Assembly: GCF_001499965.1 (NCBI RefSeq) | Contig: NZ_LQIT01000008.1 | Coordinates: 1 to 64,000, forward strand | DNA: 64,000 nt | Source of the DNA: Mycobacterium sp. GA-2829 | GTDB lineage: Bacteria > Actinomycetota > Actinomycetes > Mycobacteriales > Mycobacteriaceae | Direction: 5' to 3' | In this document: piece after piece, positions 46,378 to 54,808 of the stretch | Position numbering within the stretch: position 1 is the first letter of the stretch | Layout of the letters: each line of letters starts with the position of its first letter | Notes under the pieces: model-generated | What the model was told of the DNA's origin: nothing | Seen by the model: the letters and a program-made list of their open reading frames with translations, nothing else | The model's database searches: none | Position numbers and translations under genes: made by a program

Positions 46378-46824
46378 TTACCTACTTTCGATGGCGATCC
46401 GCTGCGGCTGGGCTCCGGCATAGGCGCCGGCCACCCGGACGGTCAGCACACCCGCGTCGTACGACGCCGAGATCGCGTCACCAGTGACGTGCTGCGGCAG
46501 CCGGAAGGACCGCCGGAACGAGCCGTACCGGATCTCGCGCAGCGTGCGGCCGTCCTGCTCCTCGCTGCGTTCGTCACGCCGTTCACCGCGGATGACCAAC
46601 TGACCGTTGTCCACCTCGACGGCGACGTCCTTCTCGACGTCCACACCGGGCAGCTCCAGCCGCACCACCGCGTCGTCGCCGTCCCGGTCGATTTCGGCAG
46701 CCGGGTTGAAACCCGTTGTCGCCGTTGGGTTCAACCAATCGTTGGCCGCTGCCGGGCCGAAGAAGTCCCGGACCCAGCGGTCCAGATCCCACGCGGGCCG
46801 CACCCGCAAAGCCACGTTGCTCAT
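46378..46824 (-). CDS. hsp20: Hsp20/alpha-crystallin small heat-shock protein
   Basis: About 148 aa. Alpha-crystallin domain at residues about 45-135 with the family C-terminal signature GVLTVRV and a start of AEIDRDGDDAVVRLELPGVD. The C-terminal IxI-like tail is QRIAIESR. It is an ATP-independent holdase. Orthologue of Rv0251c (hsp/acr2, 159 aa) by order. Its promoter has a HAIR element and a SigE/SigH-like promoter (46879-46905), consistent with heat and envelope/oxidative stress control. Confidence 0.93.
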   Translation of the reverse strand: MSNVALRVRPAWDLDRWVRDFFGPAAANDWLNPTATTGFNPAAEIDRDGDDAVVRLELPGVDVEKDVAVEVDNGQLVIRGERRDERSEEQDGRTLREIRYGSFRRSFRLPQHVTGDAISASYDAGVLTVRVAGAYAGAQPQRIAIESR

Positions 46825-46878
46825 GAGTCGCTCCTCGTCGATGGGGACCGCGCCCTGTGCCGGTCCGCTGCCCTATAG

Positions 46879-46905
46879 AACTTGAGTCGACCCCGCTCAT
46901 GTTCC
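46879..46905 (-). promoter_or_regulatory. hsp20 promoter: SigE/SigH-like site overlapping a HAIR (HspR) element
   Basis: CTTGAGT-N7-GCTCATG at 46881-46901 matches the HspR inverted repeat HAIR (CTTGAGT-N7-ACTCAAG), the left half perfectly and the right at 5 of 7. On the minus strand GGAAC (46905-46901), 19 bases, then GTT (46881-46879) fits the ECF SigE/SigH consensus. Overlap means HspR would block this promoter directly. Confidence 0.75.
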
Positions 46906-46949
46906 GTGGCGTCGTTCGCCCTCGGCGAACACTTTCAGGCGCGAGCTCT

Positions 46950-47255
46950 CTAGGGGCCCGCCGATTCGACGGCGACGAGTTCGGTCAGACCGCTGATCGT
47001 CAGCGGTGACATCAGGAAGGCGTGGGCGATCAGCGCGTCGATGCCCTCGGCGCGGTCGAACAGGACGTTGATGGCGGCGCTGTCGAGGTACTCCACAGCG
47101 CTGAGGTCGACGGTGAGCGGACCGCTGTCATCGGTCGCGGTGGTCAGGGCCGACCGAAAGGCGTCGATGTTGCTCAGGTCGATCTCGCCCACCGCGGTGA
47201 GCACAGTGCGGCCGTCGTCCCGGCGGGCACTGTCGATGGTGAGCGGTGTCGTCAT
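46950..47255 (-). CDS. STAS-domain anti-sigma factor antagonist
   Basis: About 101 aa STAS domain: VGEIDLSN, TVDLSAVEYLDSAAINVLFD. Ser59 in LDSA is the expected phosphorylation site of SpoIIAA/RsbV-type antagonists. The ATG at 47255 shares one base with the stop of the phosphatase/kinase gene upstream, so they are made together. It probably binds an anti-sigma kinase when dephosphorylated by its partner. Confidence 0.85.
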   Translation of the reverse strand: MTTPLTIDSARRDDGRTVLTAVGEIDLSNIDAFRSALTTATDDSGPLTVDLSAVEYLDSAAINVLFDRAEGIDALIAHAFLMSPLTISGLTELVAVESAGP

Positions 47256-49774
47256 CACGCGATCCTCGCGGTGAGGTGGACGGTGGTTCCGCCGGCACCG
47301 TGGTCGATGGCGACGTCGTGCATGAGCGCGTTCATCAGCGTGACGCCGCGGCCGCGACGCGGGTCGGGCACCGGGGAGGGGGGCTTCCACACGCCGGTGT
47401 CGGTGATGACCACCCTGACCTCGTCGGTCAGCGCCGTCGCCCGCAGGGAGATCGTGCCTTCCGGATTGCGCCGGTGGCCGTGTTCGATCGCGTTGGCGAC
47501 GGCCTCGCCCGCGGCGATCAGCACGTTCGTGGCCTGCGCCGGTTTCAGCCCGACCCGCGCCAGCCAACTGCGCAGAGCCCTGCGCGTCGGTGCGAGGTGG
47601 CTCGCGTCGGCGGGGAAGGTCATGTCCAGCGGTGCGGGATGGCGGTAGAGCAGGACGGCGACGTCGTCCTGGTACCCGCCGCTCGGTGCGAGACGCGCCA
47701 TGATGTCGTCGGCCAGATCGTCGAGCGTCGACGTGCGGAGGTCCTGCATCACGCCCGCGGCGCGCGAGATGCCGTGTTCGAGCGCCGCACCGCGGCGTTC
47801 GACCAGTCCGTCGGTGTAGAGCAGCAGCAGCGCGCCCGGCGCCAGGGTCACATGCGCTTCCGGGCGTGCCCAGTCGGTGCGCATCCCGAGGGCGATGGTG
47901 TGGCCCTCGTCGAGGAACCGGGTGGTGCCGTCGGCGCCGACCAGAATGGGCGGCGGATGTCCGGCGCTGGAGTACACCAGGTCACCGGTCGTGGGGTCGA
48001 GCACCATGCAGACCGCGGTGGTGCACTGGGCGCCGGGAAGCCGCGCGGCGAAGTGGTCCATCCCGGCCAGGGCTGCGCCGGGACTGGGGTTGCTCAGCAG
48101 CAGCGCACGGCAGGCGCTGCGGACCTGACCCATCACGGTGGCCGCGGACAGGCCGTGGCCCACACAGTCGCCGACGATCAGCGCGATGCGGCCGTCCTCG
48201 AGATCGACGACGTCGTACCAGTCCCCGCCCACCTGCAGCGGACGGCTCGCGGCCTGGTAGCGCACCGCGAACCCGTGCGGCAGATGCGCGGGGCCGAGGA
48301 TGGCGTGCTGCAGCGCGAGCGCGGTCTCGCGCTGCTGGTCGGCCTGGTGCACGCGCTGCAGGCCCTGGCCGAGGCGGCCCGCCAGGACCGTCAGCAGAGT
48401 CTGGTCCTCCAGCGTGAACGACCGTTGCGCGGTCAGGTCGATCCAGACGACGAGGATCCCCTCGGGATGCTGCAGTGCGATCCCGGCCGTGCCCGGCGTG
48501 CTCGTGTCCGGAGTGAGGAAGTTCCCGTCGCGCAGCGTGGTGATCATCTGCCGGGTGTGCGACGGCAGGTCACCCCACTGCGCGGGCTCACCGACCGCCA
48601 CCACCCGCGGCGCGGTCTCACGTGGGGTGTGGGTGGGGAAGGTGACGGCGAGCACGCGCCGCGCCCGCCACAGCCTGCGCAATTCCTCGGCGGCGGCGTG
48701 CAGCGCATCCTCGACCGAATCCGCCTGCGCCAGTTGTTGATTCAGGGCGTGTTCGCGGCCGGCCGCCAACGCCAACGCGAGGGCGGCGTGCCGGGCGAAG
48801 TCGCTGACCAGGTCGAGGTAGTCGTTGTCGAAGGCCGGCTGCAGCGGAGGCCGGGCCACCGCGATCACACCGAGCACGGCGTCGTCCGCGATGAGCGGCA
48901 TGACGATCGCCGAACGGTCACCGACGTCGGTGAACCCCTCGATCGGGTACTGGAAGGAATCGGTGATCAGCGGCAGCCCGCGACGCGCGACCTCACCGTT
49001 GGTCGAGCCGTCCATGGGTACCTCACGGCCGATCACCTCCGAGGAGTACCGGCCGGCGGTCGCGGCCACGACAAGGGTGTCGACCGAATCGGTGGGCGAC
49101 TCGGGTTCGCGCGGCACCAACAGGATCGCCTGCTCGGCCTCGGCGAGTTCCAGCGCGAGGTTCACGATCAGTTGCAGCGGTCCGGTCTGCGGATCCCCGG
49201 ACAGCAGTGCGGTGGTGATCTCGCGGCTGGCCTTGGTCCACTTCGAGGCTTCGCGTTCGCGGTCGAAGAGCCGCGCGTTGTCGATGGCGGCGGCGGCCGC
49301 GGTCGCCAGCGCTCGGACCACGCCCTCCTGCTCGTCGGAGAAGGTCAGGCCGGGACGGTCGTCGGCGAGGTAGAGAGTGCCGAAGTGCGCCGCCCGCACC
49401 GAGATCGGCACGCCGAGCACCGCCCGGATCGGAGGGACCGCCCCGGTGATCGGTGACTGCGCGGACAGATCGTCGAGCCGCAGCCCGTCGCCGACCGGCA
49501 CTTCGGCGAGCCGCTGCGCGGTGTCGTCGTCGGTCCCGGCGTGCACGAACGAGACCAAGGCGCCGTCGGGCCCGCGCACTCCCAGCACGCCGTACCGGGC
49601 GCCGCTGAGCTCCCTGGCGGCGTCGACGATCCGGCGTAGGGTGACCGGCAGATCCAGATCCGAGCCGATCGCGACGATCGCGCGCACCAGGCGTTCCATC
49701 TGGTCGCGCGCTGTCGACAGGTCGTCGATCTGTTCGTACATCCGGCTGACCAGCCCACCGCGCTCGTCGCCCAT
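47255..49774 (-). CDS. GAF - SpoIIE/PP2C phosphatase - HATPase (RsbU/RsbW-like) fusion
   Basis: About 839 aa. Two to three GAF sensory domains (about 30-170, 190-350 and a weaker one at 360-470) precede a SpoIIE-type PP2C phosphatase (about 490-700; metal motifs GGDWYDVVDL, IVGDCVGHGLSAA, YTDGLVERR). A GHKL ATPase/anti-sigma kinase follows (about 715-839; N-box GEAVANAIEHGH, G2 RGRGVTLMNAL). Sensor, phosphatase and kinase of a partner switch are thus in one chain, like Rv1364c but without the sigma-antagonist domain, which is the next gene. The start is ATG at 49774; the longer frame upstream has no good signal. Divergent from nirB. Confidence 0.9.
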   Translation of the reverse strand: MGDERGGLVSRMYEQIDDLSTARDQMERLVRAIVAIGSDLDLPVTLRRIVDAARELSGARYGVLGVRGPDGALVSFVHAGTDDDTAQRLAEVPVGDGLRLDDLSAQSPITGAVPPIRAVLGVPISVRAAHFGTLYLADDRPGLTFSDEQEGVVRALATAAAAAIDNARLFDREREASKWTKASREITTALLSGDPQTGPLQLIVNLALELAEAEQAILLVPREPESPTDSVDTLVVAATAGRYSSEVIGREVPMDGSTNGEVARRGLPLITDSFQYPIEGFTDVGDRSAIVMPLIADDAVLGVIAVARPPLQPAFDNDYLDLVSDFARHAALALALAAGREHALNQQLAQADSVEDALHAAAEELRRLWRARRVLAVTFPTHTPRETAPRVVAVGEPAQWGDLPSHTRQMITTLRDGNFLTPDTSTPGTAGIALQHPEGILVVWIDLTAQRSFTLEDQTLLTVLAGRLGQGLQRVHQADQQRETALALQHAILGPAHLPHGFAVRYQAASRPLQVGGDWYDVVDLEDGRIALIVGDCVGHGLSAATVMGQVRSACRALLLSNPSPGAALAGMDHFAARLPGAQCTTAVCMVLDPTTGDLVYSSAGHPPPILVGADGTTRFLDEGHTIALGMRTDWARPEAHVTLAPGALLLLYTDGLVERRGAALEHGISRAAGVMQDLRTSTLDDLADDIMARLAPSGGYQDDVAVLLYRHPAPLDMTFPADASHLAPTRRALRSWLARVGLKPAQATNVLIAAGEAVANAIEHGHRRNPEGTISLRATALTDEVRVVITDTGVWKPPSPVPDPRRGRGVTLMNALMHDVAIDHGAGGTTVHLTARIA

Positions 49775-49901
49775 CCCCCAAACGTAGACCTGTCGGCGCG
49801 CCCGCCGTCTCACAACCCACGCGTGAGCAACGTGAGCACACCGTGATGGGGCCTTCACACAATGCGACATCGCGGCAATATCCGATTTCTAGCCTTGCGC
49901 C

Positions 49902-52466
49902 ATGTCGTCAACGAAAAGCGTCGTGGTCGTCGGCCACGGCATGGTCGGGCACCGGTTCGTCGAGGCGCTGCGCGCGCGCGACGAGGCGGGGGCCTGGCGA
50001 ATCACCGTGCTCGCCGAGGAGGCCGACGCCGCCTACGACCGGGTGGGGCTGACCGGTTACACCGAACACTGGGAGCGGGCCCGGCTCGCGCTGGCCGGGA
50101 ACGACTACCTCGGCGACGCCCTGGTCGACCTGCGGCTCAATCAGCGCGTCACGGCTGTCGACCGCGCCGCGCGCACGGTGCGGACCGCGGACGGCACCAC
50201 CGTCGGCTACGACGCGCTGGTGCTGGCCACCGGGTCGTACGCATTCGTTCCGCCGGTGCCCGGGCGGGACCTGCCGGGGTGCCACGTCTACCGCACCCTC
50301 GACGACCTCGACGCCATTCACGCCGACGCCCGACGCGCGCTGGCCTCGGGCGGTAGGCCGGTGGGCGTGGTGATCGGCGGCGGACTGCTCGGTCTGGAGG
50401 CCGCGAACGCGCTGCGCGGGTTCGGCCTGACGGCCCACGTCGTCGAGCGGTCGCCGCGGCTGATGGCGCAACAGCTCGACGAGGCGGGCGGTGCGCTGCT
50501 GGGCCGGATGATCGAAGCGCTCGGCATCGAGGTGCACCTCGACGTCAGCACCGATGCGATCGCACCGGCGCAACGCAACCGGCCGCTGCGGCGCTCGGAG
50601 GAGGACGACTCGCTGCGGGTGATGCTCGGCGACGGGACGTTCATCGACACCGGGTTGGTGATCTTCGCCGCCGGTGTGCGCCCCCGCGACGAGCTCGCCC
50701 GCGACGCGGGCCTGGAGCTCGCCGAACGCGGCGGTGTGCTCACCGACCTCGGTTGCCACACAAGCGATCCCGACGTCTACGCGATCGGTGAGGTGGCCGC
50801 GATCGAGGGCCGCTGCTACGGGCTCGTCGGCCCGGGCTACACCAGCGCCGAGGTGGTCGCCGACCGCCTGCTCGGCGGTGCCGCGGAGTTCCCCGAGGCC
50901 GATATGTCCACCAAGCTCAAACTTCTCGGTGTCGACGTCGCGAGTTTCGGTGACGCGCAGGGGCGCACCCCCGACTGCCTCGAGGTGGTGGTCAACGACG
51001 CGGTCAACCAGACCTACGCCAAACTCGTGCTCTCCGACGACGCCAAGACGCTGCTCGGCGGCGTGCTGGTGGGGGACGCCTCGGCCTACGGGGTGCTGCG
51101 CCCCATGGTCGGCGAGGCGTTGCCCGGCGACCCGATGGCGCTGATCGCGCCCGCGTCCGGCGGCGCCGAGGGCGGGCTCGGGGTGGGCGCGCTGCCCGCG
51201 GCCGCGCAGATCTGCTCGTGCAACAACGTCACCAAGGGTGACATCACCGACGCGATCGGCGGCGGCTGCTGCGATGTCGCCGGGCTCAAGGCGTGCACCA
51301 AGGCGGGCACCTCCTGCGGATCGTGTGTGCCGCTGCTCAAACAGCTCCTCGAAGCCGAGGGTGTGGAACAGTCGAAGGCGTTGTGCGAGCACTTCTCCCA
51401 CTCGCGCGCCGAACTGTTCGAGATCGTCACCGCGACCGGTATCCGCACGTTCTCCGGCCTGCTCGACCGCTTCGGCGCCGGAAAGGGTTGCGACATCTGC
51501 AAACCCACCGTCGCATCCATCCTGGCCTCGACGAGTTCGGAGCACATCCTCGACGGCGAACAGGCGGCGCTGCAGGACTCCAACGACCACTTCCTGGCCA
51601 ACATCCAACGTAACGGCAGCTATTCGGTGGTGCCCAGGGTGCCCGGCGGCGACATCACCCCGCAGCAGCTGATCCTGATCGGGGAGATCGCCCGCGACTT
51701 CGGCCTCTACACCAAGATCACCGGCGGTCAGCGCATCGACATGTTCGGCGCCCGCGTCGAACAGCTCCCCGAGATCTGGCGTCGCCTCGTCGAGGGCGGC
51801 ATGGAATCCGGTCAGGCGTACGGGAAGTCGCTGCGCACGGTGAAGAGCTGTGTGGGCAGCGACTGGTGCCGCTACGGGCAGCAGGATTCGGTGCAGATGG
51901 CGATCAACCTCGAACTGCGCTACCGCGGTCTGCGGTCCCCGCACAAGATCAAGATGGGGGTGTCGGGGTGCGCTCGGGAGTGCGCCGAGGCTCGCGGTAA
52001 GGATGTCGGCGTCATCGCGACCGAGAACGGCTGGAACCTCTACGTCGGCGGCAACGGCGGGATGACACCCAAGCACGCTCAGCTGCTCGCCGGCGACCTC
52101 GACGACGAGACGCTGGTGCGCTATATCGACCGGTTCCTGATGTTCTACATCCGCACCGCCGACCGGTTGCAGCGCACCGCGCCGTGGGTCGAGGAACGCG
52201 GCCTGGACCACCTGCGCGAGGTGATCTGTGACGACTCCCTCGGTCTGGCAGCCGAATTCGAGGCCGCAATGGAGCGTCACGTCGACGGCTACGCGTGCGA
52301 GTGGAAGGGCGTGCTGGAGGACCCGGACAAACTGTCGCGGTTCGTGTCGTTCGTCAACGCCCCGGATGTGCCGGACCCGACCATCGCCTTCACCGAACAC
52401 GCCGGCCGCAAGGTGCCGGTCTCGATCGGGATGCCCACCGTCCGACCCCTGCAGGAGACCCCGTGA
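49902..52466 (+). CDS. nirB: Assimilatory nitrite reductase [NAD(P)H] large subunit
   Basis: About 854 aa (Rv0252 is 853). Order: FAD/NAD domain (VVVVGHGMVGHRF; GVVIGGGLLGLEAAN at about 148), BFD-type [2Fe-2S] domain (ICSCNNVTKGDI...CTKAGTSCGSC), then the sirohaem/[4Fe-4S] reductase with CVGSDWC (Cx5C) and CARECAE (Cx3C). It reduces nitrite to ammonia using NAD(P)H. TAGCCT 6 bases before the ATG suggests a leaderless transcript. The 127-bp promoter holds a tandem CGTGAGCA repeat (49822, 49831). I found no convincing GlnR box. Confidence 0.96.
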   Translation: MSSTKSVVVVGHGMVGHRFVEALRARDEAGAWRITVLAEEADAAYDRVGLTGYTEHWERARLALAGNDYLGDALVDLRLNQRVTAVDRAARTVRTADGTTVGYDALVLATGSYAFVPPVPGRDLPGCHVYRTLDDLDAIHADARRALASGGRPVGVVIGGGLLGLEAANALRGFGLTAHVVERSPRLMAQQLDEAGGALLGRMIEALGIEVHLDVSTDAIAPAQRNRPLRRSEEDDSLRVMLGDGTFIDTGLVIFAAGVRPRDELARDAGLELAERGGVLTDLGCHTSDPDVYAIGEVAAIEGRCYGLVGPGYTSAEVVADRLLGGAAEFPEADMSTKLKLLGVDVASFGDAQGRTPDCLEVVVNDAVNQTYAKLVLSDDAKTLLGGVLVGDASAYGVLRPMVGEALPGDPMALIAPASGGAEGGLGVGALPAAAQICSCNNVTKGDITDAIGGGCCDVAGLKACTKAGTSCGSCVPLLKQLLEAEGVEQSKALCEHFSHSRAELFEIVTATGIRTFSGLLDRFGAGKGCDICKPTVASILASTSSEHILDGEQAALQDSNDHFLANIQRNGSYSVVPRVPGGDITPQQLILIGEIARDFGLYTKITGGQRIDMFGARVEQLPEIWRRLVEGGMESGQAYGKSLRTVKSCVGSDWCRYGQQDSVQMAINLELRYRGLRSPHKIKMGVSGCARECAEARGKDVGVIATENGWNLYVGGNGGMTPKHAQLLAGDLDDETLVRYIDRFLMFYIRTADRLQRTAPWVEERGLDHLREVICDDSLGLAAEFEAAMERHVDGYACEWKGVLEDPDKLSRFVSFVNAPDVPDPTIAFTEHAGRKVPVSIGMPTVRPLQETP

Positions 52467-52816
52467 CACTTCTCGACGACCGCACCACGGCGACGTGGAC
52501 AGCGGCCTGCCGCTACGACTTCCTGATCCCGGGCCGCGGCGTCGGCGTCCTGCTGCCCGGCGGTGCGCAGGCCGCGCTGTTCCGCTTCGACGACGGCGGG
52601 CTGGGCGCGATCGGCAACATCGACCCGTTCAGCGGCGCCGCGGTGATGTCGCGCGGTATCACCGGCGACCGCGGCGGCAGGGCGATCGTGCAATCCCCGA
52701 TCAAGAAGCAGGCCTTCGCATTCGACGACGGCAGCTGCCTCGACGATCCGGCGGTGTCGGTGCCGGTGTACCGGACCCGGCTCACCGCCGACGGTGTCGT
52801 CGAGATCGCGTCGTAG
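52463..52816 (+). CDS. nirD: Nitrite reductase small subunit
   Basis: About 117 aa (Rv0253 is 118) Rieske-like fold without the iron-sulfur Cys/His ligands, typical of NirD. The product begins TLLDDRTTATWTAACRYDFL and ends VPVYRTRLTADGVVEI. The start GTG overlaps the nirB stop (GTGA), so the subunits are coupled. It stabilises or assists NirB. The gene ends 3 bases from the convergent DUF2231 gene. Confidence 0.93.
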   Translation: MTLLDDRTTATWTAACRYDFLIPGRGVGVLLPGGAQAALFRFDDGGLGAIGNIDPFSGAAVMSRGITGDRGGRAIVQSPIKKQAFAFDDGSCLDDPAVSVPVYRTRLTADGVVEIAS

Positions 52817-52819
52817 CGG

Positions 52820-53389
52820 TCACGCCGCGCGCCGGTACTCCATCGGGGCGCGGTGGGTGAGTGCACGCACCGGCTGCCAGCGGAACATTCCGGCGCCCTG
52901 GGCGTAGGACAGATGCCCGCCGAGCGCACCGCCGACGCTGATCGCGCCGAGGCCGAGCAGGCTGTAGACCCGCGCGGCGCGCACCTTCTCCTTGCGGTAG
53001 GCACGGTAGGCCAACCCGAACATCGCCACCCCGGTCGCGTTGGACACCGCGTGCACCAACCCGACCCGCTGCTGGCGTCTGTCGAGCAACGCGTAGTCGG
53101 CCCACCCGGCGAGCACCGTCGGCGGTGTCGCGGCCAAGCCGACGCCGATGAGGCGCCGGGCCGTGGCCACGTCGGAGAACACGACGTCGAAGACCACCGA
53201 CGTCATCCACGTGCCGATCGGCAGGGTGATCAGCAGCGGGTGGACGGGATGGCCGAGCCAGGAGCCTCGCAGGACCCGGCCCAGCCGGGCGCCGTCGACG
53301 ACACCGCCCGCGATGCGGGCACTCACGCCTGCCGGTGCGTCGAGCGACTTCACGTCTTCGACCTTGGCGAGGATGCGATGGATGTTCAT
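52820..53389 (-). CDS. DUF2231-type membrane protein
   Basis: About 189 aa with four hydrophobic segments and the DUF2231 signature GSWLGHPVHPLLITLPIGTW near residue 43. Function unknown; the family occurs beside Rieske or haem proteins and in stress regulons. It is divergent from the GAF-ANTAR gene, and a SigF-like GGTT-N15-GGGTA lies 10 bases before its ATG on the minus strand, suggesting general stress control. Confidence 0.8.
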   Translation of the reverse strand: MNIHRILAKVEDVKSLDAPAGVSARIAGGVVDGARLGRVLRGSWLGHPVHPLLITLPIGTWMTSVVFDVVFSDVATARRLIGVGLAATPPTVLAGWADYALLDRRQQRVGLVHAVSNATGVAMFGLAYRAYRKEKVRAARVYSLLGLGAISVGGALGGHLSYAQGAGMFRWQPVRALTHRAPMEYRRAA

Positions 53390-53399
53390 GGTGGTCAGG

Positions 53400-53450
53400 T
53401 ACCCAAACGACCGGCGTCGAACCGCGTTTGGGTCTGTGCGCCCGGGGTAC
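53400..53450. promoter_or_regulatory. Divergent SigF-like promoters
   Basis: Rightward: GTTT (53426-53429), 15 bases, GGGTA (53445-53449), a full match to the mycobacterial SigF consensus GTTT-N15-17-GGGTA, 10 bases before the ATG at 53460. Leftward: GGTT (53423-53420), 15 bases, GGGTA (53404-53400), 10 bases before the ATG at 53389; this -35 is weaker. Confidence 0.7.
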
Positions 53451-53459
53451 CTCGCCGGT

Positions 53460-54125
53460 ATGGCTGTCCGCCAGGAGGAGTACGTGCGCCGCTACGCGCG
53501 GCGGGCCCGGGCTGACATGGCCGCCGAACTGAGCAGTTTCGCCGTCCTCGCGGTACAACAGACCTCGGGCGTCGACCATGCAGGTGCGACGCTGGTGACC
53601 GAGGACGGTGTCATCCGCTCCCTGGCCGCTTCCGACGGGCACGCCCACGCACTCGACAACATCCAGCGCGGATGCGGGGAGGGTCCGTGTTTGTCGGCGG
53701 CGATCCACTCCGAGGTGGTCCGGGTCGCCGACCTGGTGGTCGAGACGAGATGGCCGGACTTCTGCCGGGAAGCGGTGGTGTGCACCCCGGTGCGGGCGGT
53801 GCTGGCCTTCCCGGTGTTCCACGACGGCACTGTGCACGCCGCGCTCAACCTCTATGCCGACCGCGTCGGCGCGTTCGACGCCGCGACCGAGACCGTCGGT
53901 GCGCTGATCGCCGACCGCATCGCCGCGACACTGACCACGCGGGCGGGCGACGTACCACGACATCCGTCCCGGCACGACGTGATCGAGGAGGCGAAGGACC
54001 TTCTGATCCGACGCTTCAGCATCGACGTCGCTGAAGCGTTCGCCCTGCTCCTCAAACTCGCCAGGCAACAGAACCAGTCGATCGAGACGGTGGCGCTCGA
54101 GGTCGTCAGGGGTCGGATCGGTTAA
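53460..54125 (+). CDS. GAF-ANTAR domain RNA-binding antitermination regulator
   Basis: About 221 aa. GAF domain at residues about 20-155 (GDGVIR-type ligand pocket, GCGEGPCLSAA). ANTAR RNA-binding helical domain at about 165-218 (VIEEAKDLLIRRFSIDVAEAFALLLKLARQQNQ). ANTAR proteins bind paired hairpins in nascent RNA to stop termination. The start ATG is 10 bases from a SigF-like -10 box, so a leaderless or very short leader is likely. Its target RNA is not evident here; its stop overlaps the convergent chelatase stop by 4 bases. Confidence 0.87.
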   Translation: MAVRQEEYVRRYARRARADMAAELSSFAVLAVQQTSGVDHAGATLVTEDGVIRSLAASDGHAHALDNIQRGCGEGPCLSAAIHSEVVRVADLVVETRWPDFCREAVVCTPVRAVLAFPVFHDGTVHAALNLYADRVGAFDAATETVGALIADRIAATLTTRAGDVPRHPSRHDVIEEAKDLLIRRFSIDVAEAFALLLKLARQQNQSIETVALEVVRGRIG

Positions 54126-54808
54126 GCCGCCACCGGGATCCTGGCCCGCCGGAACCGGTTGACGATCAACCGGATCAACCCCGGATGGGTCCCCAGCGGG
54201 GCGGTGACGATGTCGGCGCCGCTGCTGCGCAACCGGTCCTGGAACAGGCCGTCGGACAACAGGTATGACGCCACCACCACCCGCCGGGCCCCGCGACGGC
54301 GGGCCGCGGCGACCGCGTCGCCGATACGCGGAGACCCGGTGGCGGCGAAGGCGAGTTCGACGCGGGCGCCGGTGACCGCCGACAGCGAGGCGGCGGTGGT
54401 GTGCAGGTCGCCCATGGCGACGGGGTCGGAGGTGCCTGCGGCCGCCAATATCACCGAATCCGTCTGCCGCCAACCAGATTCGACCAGACGGTCGGCCAGC
54501 ACGCGAACCAGCTGCGGGTCCGGGCCCAGCGCCGGTGCGACCGCCACCTGCCGGTGTCCGCTGGTCGCCACGTGGGCGGGGATGTCCGCGCGGACGTGGT
54601 AACCGCGGGACAGGAAGGCCGGCACCAGGACCGCGGGACGTCCGGGCATGGCGGTCAGGACGTCGGCGGGGGTGGGGCCGAGTACGTCGACGAACGCCAC
54701 GGACACCGGGGCGTCCAGCACCGCCGACACCCGTTCGGCGAGGTCGCCGATGAGTGCGACCCCGCTGGGCTTGCGGGTGCCGTGTGCGACCAGGATCCGG
54801 CCCGTCAC
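54122..54808 (-). CDS. Sirohydrochlorin chelatase-like protein (CbiX family, Rv0259c-like)
   Basis: About 228 aa, two-domain CbiX-type chelatase: ILVAHGTRKPSG with the metal-site His near the N-terminus, LVPAFLSRGYHVRADIP carrying the second His, and C-terminal VVVASYLLSDGLFQDRL. It would insert iron into sirohydrochlorin to make sirohaem for NirB, explaining its place beside nirBD. The GTG start overlaps the stop of the HemD-like gene (GTGA). Confidence 0.88.
   Translation of the reverse strand: MTGRILVAHGTRKPSGVALIGDLAERVSAVLDAPVSVAFVDVLGPTPADVLTAMPGRPAVLVPAFLSRGYHVRADIPAHVATSGHRQVAVAPALGPDPQLVRVLADRLVESGWRQTDSVILAAAGTSDPVAMGDLHTTAASLSAVTGARVELAFAATGSPRIGDAVAAARRRGARRVVVASYLLSDGLFQDRLRSSGADIVTAPLGTHPGLIRLIVNRFRRARIPVAA

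Noticed and set aside
49775..49901. GlnR box upstream of nirB
   Set aside because: nirB is under GlnR control in mycobacteria, but I could not fit the GlnR consensus here; only a CGTGAGCA tandem repeat is visible.
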